The notes beneath the pieces are model-generated. The model had not been told where the DNA came from. It ran no database searches and saw nothing but the letters and a program-made list of their open reading frames with translations. DNA of 11,334 bases from contig JADZGG010000078.1 of assembly GCA_020854015.1 (NCBI GenBank), forward strand, positions 1 through 11,334. Direction: 5' to 3'. This stretch comes from Flavobacteriales bacterium (GTDB taxonomy: Bacteria > Bacteroidota > Bacteroidia > Flavobacteriales_F > PHOS-HE28). Positions 7,111-11,334 of this stretch are shown here, piece after piece; the first letter of the stretch is position 1, and the number at the start of each line of letters is the position of its first letter. The position numbers were made by a program, and so were the translations under genes.

Positions 7111-8100
7111 ATGAAGAAGTCTTTCCTCTCTCTCGTACTTATCGGTGCCTGCGGCGCCACAATGGCGCAGCGCGTGTCCACTGGTGCTCAGCGCATGCAT
7201 GCGAATGCTGACGCTGGTCTCCGCACCTCGACGGACACCATCGTGACCGGTGCCTATTTCGATCCTGATGTAACGTTCGAACTGCGCAACAGCGTTGGCG
7301 GCGGTTATGTTTCCGGAAACAACGGTTACGGCGACAAGGCAAAAGTCCAGGCTTTCCTTCTCGACAATGCAGTGACAGCGGAGGCTGTTGGCGTTTGGTT
7401 CGGTGCCAAGACCGAAACCAGCGGCGACCCCAATTCGCATGTAACCTTCAATATGTATCAGTTGAACGGTGCTGGTGAGAACAGCGGCGGTGCTATCACC
7501 ACCGGTGCTCCCAATTCCCTCTGGGCTTCCGTGGAAGTGCCTATCACCAGCTGTGACACGTCGAGCACCACGCTCTTCACCTGGGCCGATTTCGCCTCCC
7601 CTGTATATGTTACCGACTTCTTCGGTGCGGGTGTGGATTTCACCGGTCTTGCTGCAGGTGACACGATCGGTATCGTTAGCACCGGCGAAGGTTACGTGGA
7701 GTACCAGGACTTCTCCTGGGAGCAATGGAGCGACGATAGCTGGTACACCATGTATGCTAGCTGGCCCTTGGACATCGACTTCGTGATCCTCGTAGCCATC
7801 GACGCCAGCAACGTTGGCATCGAGGACGCTGAGACCTTCAACGGCATGCGTATGAGCTTCCTGAACGGCAACCTCGTTGGCCAGGACGTGCAGCTCGCGT
7901 ACACCGTCGATCAGAACGCGAAGATGCGCCTGCTGGTGAGCGATGCTTCCGGCCGTTTGGTGTTGGATCAGGACCTCGGCAACAAAGCCATGGGCCTCTA
8001 CAACCAGACCATCAATGCTGAGACCTGGAACGCTGGCACGTACTACGTGTCCCTCGTTGCCAATGGCCACGCCATCACCAAAAAGATGGTGAAGCAGTAA
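7111..8100 (+). CDS. T9SS type A sorting-domain secreted protein, function unknown
   Basis: This 329-residue protein begins with a clear signal peptide (MKKSFLSLVLIGACGATMAQ) for Sec export. Its last part, about residues 236-329, looks like a type A C-terminal sorting domain of the type IX secretion system: MRLLVSDASGRLVL, then GLYNQTINAETWNAGTYYVSL, and a basic tail ITKKMVKQ. T9SS would carry the protein across the outer membrane, and the tail is usually removed when the protein is anchored. The usual PNP motif near the start of this domain is missing; FLNGNLVGQ stands in its place. The middle region, rich in Gly, Thr, Asp and aromatic residues (GGGYVSGNNGYGDKAK and a long beta-rich stretch), matches no enzyme I know. 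Codons such as GGT, GCT and GTT are more frequent than in the neighbours, and the gene has its own -7 element and strong terminator, suggesting high expression. Confidence 0.88.
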   Translation: MKKSFLSLVLIGACGATMAQRVSTGAQRMHANADAGLRTSTDTIVTGAYFDPDVTFELRNSVGGGYVSGNNGYGDKAKVQAFLLDNAVTAEAVGVWFGAKTETSGDPNSHVTFNMYQLNGAGENSGGAITTGAPNSLWASVEVPITSCDTSSTTLFTWADFASPVYVTDFFGAGVDFTGLAAGDTIGIVSTGEGYVEYQDFSWEQWSDDSWYTMYASWPLDIDFVILVAIDASNVGIEDAETFNGMRMSFLNGNLVGQDVQLAYTVDQNAKMRLLVSDASGRLVLDQDLGNKAMGLYNQTINAETWNAGTYYVSLVANGHAITKKMVKQ

Positions 8101-8123
8101 GCTGCTACACATTCAAGGCGTTG

Positions 8124-8153
8124 AAGCCCCTTCGCTCCGGCGAAGGGGCTTTT
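8124..8153 (+). terminator. Intrinsic terminator of the T9SS cargo gene
   Basis: A perfect 12-bp stem (8124-8135 with 8140-8151) closes a 4-nt TCCG loop 23 nt after the stop codon. The stem is GC-rich at its core, and its 3' arm runs into TTTTG on the plus strand. This is a strong rho-independent terminator and separates this gene from the one at 8174. Confidence 0.85.
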
Positions 8154-8161
8154 GCTTTGGC

Positions 8162-8169
8162 TACCTTGC
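8162..8169 (+). promoter_or_regulatory. Putative -7 element just before the start at 8174
   Basis: TACCTTGC resembles the TAnnTTTG element and lies 4 nt before the ATG. The first six bases and the 6-nt distance from TACCTT to ATG are identical to those upstream of the deacetylase gene. With a strong terminator immediately upstream, this gene needs its own promoter. No good -33 element is visible, because the terminator stem occupies that place. A short or absent leader would follow. Confidence 0.35.
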
Positions 8170-8173
8170 TGAC

Positions 8174-8905
8174 ATGTTGCGCGGCGTACTCATGACCGGG
8201 TTTCTCGCCATCCAGGGCTTCGCTGTTGCCCAGCCCCTCCTCGAGCTGCAGCCGGTCTTGGAAACCGAGCCGGATCTTTCATACCAGCGTTATGCGGCCT
8301 TCGCGGAGTTTGACTCCCTGCTGAACGCCGAGTCTCCGTTGAGTCCGACCGGCGAGTCCCGTCTGGAGCAGTTGTACCTGGACATCGGGGAAACGCTGGA
8401 AAGCCCATGCGATCTGGTCGGTGGCGGGTGCAGTTGGTATTGCGGTGGTGGCCCGGACACGCTTTGGGCCTCGTCCAGCCTGGCACCGACCAACGGACGG
8501 ACATACGGTGCCGCCAACGCACATGACCTTGATGCCTGCACGGAATGGAGCGAAGGTGTGTCAGGCCCGGGCATCGGCGAGCGCTTGGTGTACCGGTTCG
8601 CGCCCGATAGCCCTCGCTTGCACACGATCCTGGTCGTGAACGGCATTGCGCGTGAGCGGTCGCTTTGGCAGGCGAACAACCGGGTGCGCTCCTTGGAAGT
8701 GGCCGAGAACGGTGTCCCGCTCTTCACGCTCGAACTGGCCGACACCATGGACATTCAACGCTTCAATTTGCCCGGTCTGCTGGGCAAGCGGAAGGACGGC
8801 CGGCCGATGGACCTTACGTTCACCATCCGGTCCGTGTACCCCGGCGTTCGCTACGACGATACCGTGATCACCGAGATCTACTTCGACGGCACGGATGTTC
8901 ACTAG
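8174..8905 (+). CDS. Exported protein with NADase-type glycan-binding (discoidin-like) domain
   Basis: This is a 243-residue protein with a signal peptide over residues 1-20 (cut after AVAQ). Residues about 98-243 match the pattern I associate with the NADase-type glycan-binding domain, first defined in the translocation domain of streptococcal NAD glycohydrolase and related to discoidin/F5/8C folds. The pattern is ASSSLAPTNGRTYGAANAHD, then CTEWSEGVSGPGIGERLVY, then VNGIARERSLWQANNRVRSL, ending TVITEIYFDGTDVH. The domain should bind a carbohydrate or related ligand. There is no NADase catalytic domain, and the first 75 mature residues are not recognised. Cysteines at 79, 86, 90 and 122 may form disulfides in the periplasm or outside the cell. 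It ends with the domain and carries no T9SS tail, so it is probably periplasmic or lipid-independent envelope material. Domain call fairly sure, biological role unknown. Confidence 0.82.
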   Translation: MLRGVLMTGFLAIQGFAVAQPLLELQPVLETEPDLSYQRYAAFAEFDSLLNAESPLSPTGESRLEQLYLDIGETLESPCDLVGGGCSWYCGGGPDTLWASSSLAPTNGRTYGAANAHDLDACTEWSEGVSGPGIGERLVYRFAPDSPRLHTILVVNGIARERSLWQANNRVRSLEVAENGVPLFTLELADTMDIQRFNLPGLLGKRKDGRPMDLTFTIRSVYPGVRYDDTVITEIYFDGTDVH

Positions 8906-8907
8906 CC

Positions 8908-8940
8908 TGATCGATCATCCTCGATCGAATGGATCGATCC
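8908..8940. repeat. Cluster of three GATC-containing palindromes
   Basis: Three perfect palindromes follow each other: TGATCGATCA (8908-8917), TCGATCGA (8921-8928) and GGATCGATCC (8931-8940). Together they hold five GATC sites in 31 nt. The whole segment is also an imperfect inverted repeat centred on the middle palindrome. It begins 3 nt after the stop of the plus-strand gene and lies between two convergent genes. There is no T-run next to it, so its role as a terminator is doubtful. It could be a protein-binding site or a transcript 3'-end structure. Confidence 0.6.
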
Positions 8941-8959
8941 GGGAGACCACGGCATAATG

Positions 8960-8983
8960 AAAAAGCCCTCCACAGGGGAGGGC
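8960..8983 (-). terminator. Intrinsic terminator of the minus-strand DUF2911 gene
   Basis: Read on the minus strand, a 7-bp stem (GCCCTCC at 8965-8971 with GGAGGGC at 8977-8983) with a 5-nt loop is followed directly by TTTTT (8964-8960). It lies 24 nt beyond the stop at 9008. This is a standard rho-independent terminator for the gene at 9008-9844. In the plus direction no T-run follows, so it is probably one-way. Confidence 0.8.
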
Positions 8984-9007
8984 CTCTTCAAGCTTGGTGA
9001 GGAACGA

Positions 9008-9844
9008 TCACTTGGACCACTCCGAGATCTTCGCCTTGTTCTTCAGCACGTAGCTGTTGTCGCCTTCCTTCTCGGCCAGGGCCATGCTCTCGTTCGCAGT
9101 GGCGATAGCTTCCTTGGTCATACCATTCGCACCTTGGGCGAGGGCGAGCGTGTGCAGCATCCAGTACTTCTTCTCCTTCTCCATGCTGTTGGCCTTCTCG
9201 GCCCAGGTCAGCGCCTCCTTCAGGTTCACTCCCTTGTCGATGCAGTACTGGGCGCAACGGTTGTAGGAACCGGCTTTGATCTCGGTCTTCGCCATGGCTT
9301 CCTTGATGTTGGCCATTGCCTTCTCCGTCGCATCCGCTTCGATCATGAAGCTGGCACGGGTCTTCTCCCAACGCACCTCCACACGGGCCTTGTCGTCCTT
9401 CACCTCGTCGAAGCCGATGGTGAGCGTTTCGGTGAACTCGCATCCACCTGACTCAGCCTTCCATTCGGCCACGTTCTCCTCAGGCTTGTACCCGTCGGTG
9501 CCCCACAATTCAGTGTTCTTGTTGAGGTGGAAGATCCAAGCGCCTTGTTCGGGTGTTACGAAGAGCGAGTATTTCCCGGCCTCCACCTTGTTCCCTTCGA
9601 TCACCACCTGACCATCGAAACTGATGATGGTGTTGGCGTTCGCACCCAAGCGCCACAGCTTGCTGAACGGAACGAGCTCACCGAAGACGGCGCGGCCCTT
9701 GGCACTGGGTCGTGAATACTCAACCGAGACATTGGTAAGGCCCACAACCTGTTCAACCTTGCCTTTGGGGCTGGGCTGTGGCAGGTCCTGGGCAGCTGCG
9801 AACAGGGGCGCAGCAAGAGCGAGTGCGATCAGGGAACGCTTCAT
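9008..9844 (-). CDS. Exported DUF2911 protein (second copy in window)
   Basis: This is a 278-residue protein with a clean signal peptide (MKRSLIALALAAPLFAAAQ, cut after Q19). The DUF2911 domain covers about residues 25-165: VEYSRPSAKGRAVFGE from around V41, VPFSKLWRLGANANTIISF, then VEAGKYSLFVTPEQGAWIF, TELWGTDGYKPEENV and a closing ARVEVRWEKT strand. The C-terminal 110 residues are helical and lysine/alanine-rich (LKEALTWAEKANSMEKEKKYW, KEAIATANESMALAEKEGD), with a TPR-like look. The domain order equals that of the protein at 1498-2574, so the two are paralogues, this one being shorter. No biochemical function is established for the family. It has its own promoter and terminator and is convergent with the gene at 8174. 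Confidence 0.92.
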   Translation of the reverse strand: MKRSLIALALAAPLFAAAQDLPQPSPKGKVEQVVGLTNVSVEYSRPSAKGRAVFGELVPFSKLWRLGANANTIISFDGQVVIEGNKVEAGKYSLFVTPEQGAWIFHLNKNTELWGTDGYKPEENVAEWKAESGGCEFTETLTIGFDEVKDDKARVEVRWEKTRASFMIEADATEKAMANIKEAMAKTEIKAGSYNRCAQYCIDKGVNLKEALTWAEKANSMEKEKKYWMLHTLALAQGANGMTKEAIATANESMALAEKEGDNSYVLKNKAKISEWSK

Positions 9845-9868
9845 TGTTGGTTTTTTCGTTTGGGGACG

Positions 9869-9876
9869 CGAAGTTA
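9869..9876 (-). promoter_or_regulatory. -7 element of the minus-strand DUF2911 gene
   Basis: On the minus strand TAACTTCG matches TAnnTTTG at 7 of 8 positions and lies 24 nt before the ATG. A TTCG occurs 20 nt upstream, close to the expected -33 position but with one mismatch to TTTG. The leader is A-rich (CGAAAAAACCAACA), typical of the phylum, and has no Shine-Dalgarno sequence. The rest of the 121-nt gap to clpX holds no gene. Confidence 0.5.
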
Positions 9877-9965
9877 CGCCCCAACGAAAGCGCGGCCGAA
9901 CGCAACATGACCAAAATGCATCTTCTCCGGGATGCGGAACAGAACCGGAGTCTTACAGCCAACCG

Positions 9966-11204
9966 TCAAGCCACCTTCAACTGGCTCAGGCGCGAACGCT
10001 CGAATTTCTCCCGCGCATAGCTCAACGTGACGCGCAGCTCAGCAGGACGATCAGCGCTGCCGGGCATTTCGTACATGGCATCGGTCATGATGGCCTCACA
10101 GATGGAACGCAGGCCACGGGCACCCAAGCGGTAGTCGATGGCTCGTTCCACAATGAAGTCCAGCACCTTCTTATCGAACGTGAGCTTCACCTTGTCCATT
10201 TCGAACAGCTTCACGTACTGCTTGATCAGCGCGTTCTTGGGTTCAGTGAGGATCCGGCGGAGGCTCTCCTTGTCGAGGGGATCCAGATAGGTGAGCACCG
10301 GGAAACGTCCGATGAGCTCGGGAATGAGCCCGAACGTGCGCAGGTCGGTGGGGCCAACATATTGCAGCAGGTGCTCGTCGTTGATGCGGCCTTCTTTGCT
10401 GGCGCTGTAGCCGACCGCGCTGCTCTTCACACGACGTGCAATGATCTTCTGGATGCCGTCGAACGCACCACCGCAGACGAACAGGATGTTCTTCGTGTCC
10501 ACCTGAATGAGCTTCTGCTCCGGATGCTTGCGACCACCTTGCGGGGGAACACTGACCACACTGCCTTCCAGCAGTTTAAGCAGGGCCTGCTGCACACCTT
10601 CACCGCTCACATCGCGGGTGATGCTCGGCGTGTCGCTCTTGCGGCTGATCTTGTCGATCTCGTCGATGAAAACAATGCCTCGCTCGGCCTTGCTCACATC
10701 GAAATCAGCGGCCTGCAACAGACGGCTCAGGATGCTCTCGACGTCCTCGCCCACATAACCGGCCTCGGTGAGCACCGTGGCATCGGCAATGGCGAAGGGC
10801 ACATTGAGCATCCGTGCGATGGTCTTGGCCAGCAGGGTTTTTCCGCTACCCGTCTCACCTACAAGAATGATGTTGCTCTTCTCGATCTCCACATCGTCCT
10901 GAGCGGAAACAGGCTTCTGAAGCAGCCGCTTGTAATGGTTGTAAACGGCGACGCTCAGCACCTTCTTGGCATCCTCCTGACCGATGACGTATTCATCCAG
11001 AAAATGCTTGATGTCGGCGGGGCGTTGGAGAATGAGGCTGCCCTCCATCTCACTTCGCGTGCGTTGGCTCAGCTCCTCGCTGATGATGTTCTGCGCCTGC
11101 GCGATGCAGCTGTCACAGATATGACCCGTGATGCCTGCGATCAGGACATTGGTGTCCTGCTTGTCGCGACCGCAGAATGAGCACTTGATCTCCTTCTTCT
11201 CCAT
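9966..11204 (-). CDS. clpX: ClpX, ATP-dependent unfoldase of the ClpXP protease
   Basis: This 412-residue protein unfolds tagged or damaged proteins and feeds them to ClpP in the cytoplasm. The start at 11204 is chosen because it places the zinc-binding domain (C8, C11, C30, C33) at the N terminus, as in all ClpX. A longer frame back to 11303 would add 33 unrelated residues. Walker A is GETGSGKT at 116-123 (K122), pore loop 1 GYVG at 149-152, Walker B IVFIDEID with D181/E182, pore loop 2 RKH at 225-227, the arginine-finger box ELIGRFP with R300, and sensor 2 GARGLR at 361-366. The ClpP-contacting IGF loop appears as VGY (264-266). All catalytic motifs are intact. No clpP lies next to it inside the window. 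A -7 element and a 20-nt dyad sit in its leader. No convincing terminator is seen after the stop. Confidence 0.98.
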   Translation of the reverse strand: MEKKEIKCSFCGRDKQDTNVLIAGITGHICDSCIAQAQNIISEELSQRTRSEMEGSLILQRPADIKHFLDEYVIGQEDAKKVLSVAVYNHYKRLLQKPVSAQDDVEIEKSNIILVGETGSGKTLLAKTIARMLNVPFAIADATVLTEAGYVGEDVESILSRLLQAADFDVSKAERGIVFIDEIDKISRKSDTPSITRDVSGEGVQQALLKLLEGSVVSVPPQGGRKHPEQKLIQVDTKNILFVCGGAFDGIQKIIARRVKSSAVGYSASKEGRINDEHLLQYVGPTDLRTFGLIPELIGRFPVLTYLDPLDKESLRRILTEPKNALIKQYVKLFEMDKVKLTFDKKVLDFIVERAIDYRLGARGLRSICEAIMTDAMYEMPGSADRPAELRVTLSYAREKFERSRLSQLKVA

Positions 11205-11216
11205 GGCAGAAAACTG

Positions 11217-11236
11217 TTCAGGTATGTATACCCGAA
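11217..11236. promoter_or_regulatory. 20-nt dyad in the clpX leader, candidate operator
   Basis: TTCAGGTATGTATACCCGAA is a near-perfect inverted repeat. Nine of its ten base pairs of symmetry hold if one G-T pair is allowed as wobble, with GGTAT and ATACC as the core. It lies 12 nt before the clpX ATG and just downstream of the -7 element at 11246-11253, which is where a repressor could block transcription. It does not resemble the CIRCE (HrcA) element. Confidence 0.4.
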
Positions 11237-11245
11237 TAAGGTCCC

Positions 11246-11253
11246 GAAAGATA
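11246..11253 (-). promoter_or_regulatory. -7 promoter element of clpX
   Basis: On the minus strand TATCTTTC matches TAnnTTTG at 7 of 8 positions. It is 41 nt before the clpX ATG, predicting a leader of about 35 nt that contains the 20-nt dyad. No TTTG is found at the usual distance upstream, where a GC-rich hairpin lies instead. Confidence 0.45.
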
Positions 11254-11256
11254 CGT

Positions 11257-11288
11257 CGAAGGCCGGGCGACCATGCACCCGGCCTTCG
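11257..11288. terminator. GC-rich hairpin upstream of clpX, probable terminator
   Basis: Two 11-nt arms (CGAAGGCCGGG at 11257-11267 and CCCGGCCTTCG at 11278-11288) are exact complements around a 10-nt loop. The stem is very stable. No T-run follows on either strand, so the direction is not clear. It most likely ends a minus-strand gene entering from beyond the right edge, insulating it from clpX. Two short open minus-strand frames end at 11310 and 11296, but too little sequence is visible to call a gene. Confidence 0.45.
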
Positions 11289-11306
11289 GTTCCGATCAGG
11301 CAATGT

Positions 11307-11326
11307 CGTTCACGCAAACGTGAACG
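11307..11326. repeat. 8-bp inverted repeat with CAAA loop at the right edge
   Basis: CGTTCACG (11307-11314) and CGTGAACG (11319-11326) are exact complements separated by CAAA. It lies 18 nt from the large hairpin. It may be a second hairpin, an operator, or part of the end of a gene that leaves the window. Confidence 0.4.
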
Positions 11327-11334
11327 TCGTCTCC

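Noticed and set aside
9925..9950. Inverted repeat CTCCGG...CCGGAG after clpX as a terminator
   Set aside because: The stem is only 6 bp with a 14-nt loop and no T-run on the minus strand, so it is too weak to call.
9624..11180. Open frame of 518 codons on the plus strand
   Set aside because: It lies antisense to clpX and the start of the DUF2911 gene, both of which have clear family motifs. Its translation is rich in His, Leu and Val without any domain, as expected for an antisense shadow in GC-rich DNA.
11205..11303. Longer N terminus for clpX starting at 11303
   Set aside because: The added 33 residues are Arg/Pro-rich, are not part of ClpX, and would cover the -7 element, the dyad and the GC-rich hairpin. 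The ATG at 11204 places the zinc domain at the usual distance.
11310..11334. C-terminal tail of a minus-strand gene ending ETTFTFA
   Set aside because: The short reading frame and the hairpin downstream fit such an idea, but seven codons are too few and another minus frame ending at 11296 is equally open.

Overview
The window looks like chromosomal DNA of a fairly GC-rich member of the Bacteroidota, probably Flavobacteriales-like. The evidence is a type IX secretion (T9SS) C-terminal sorting domain, two DUF2911 proteins, signal peptides ending in AQ or GQ, TAnnTTTG-like promoter elements, mostly weak Shine-Dalgarno sequences and a Bacteroidota-style ClpX. The genus cannot be told from the sequence alone. 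There are nine well-supported genes, one of them cut by the left edge. I see no mobile element, CRISPR array, tRNA or rRNA.

Layout, left to right. (1) 2-1350, plus strand: the end of a LytS-type sensor histidine kinase overlaps by 4 nt a LytTR-type response regulator, forming a two-component pair. (2) 1498-2574, plus: an exported DUF2911 protein with a TPR-like C-terminal part. (3) 2653-6952, plus: a large exported PIG-L/LmbE-type zinc deacetylase with a glutamine-amidotransferase-like C-terminal domain, then 49 nt later a sodium:solute symporter. A perfect short palindrome sits between them, and a possible 36-residue ORF overlaps the symporter stop as ATGA. (4) 7111-8905, plus: a T9SS cargo protein with a strong terminator, then an exported protein with an NADase-type glycan-binding (discoidin-like) domain. 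(5) 9008-11204, minus: a second DUF2911 protein with its own terminator, and clpX. A run of three GATC-rich palindromes lies between the convergent genes at 8905 and 9008. The clpX leader holds a 20-nt dyad, and two more hairpins lie at the right edge.

How the genes fit together. Five of the nine genes encode proteins with signal peptides and one encodes a membrane transporter, so the region is rich in envelope functions. The deacetylase and symporter are the most likely functional pair: periplasmic deacetylation of an acetylated sugar or conjugate, coupled to Na+-driven uptake of a product. This is inferred from gene order, and no substrate can be read from the sequence. The other genes appear to be separate transcription units. 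I found no clearly new multi-gene system. The most useful leads are the deacetylase/symporter pair with its small ORF and palindrome, the clpX leader dyad, the GATC palindrome cluster, and promoter-like elements placed 6 nt before two start codons.
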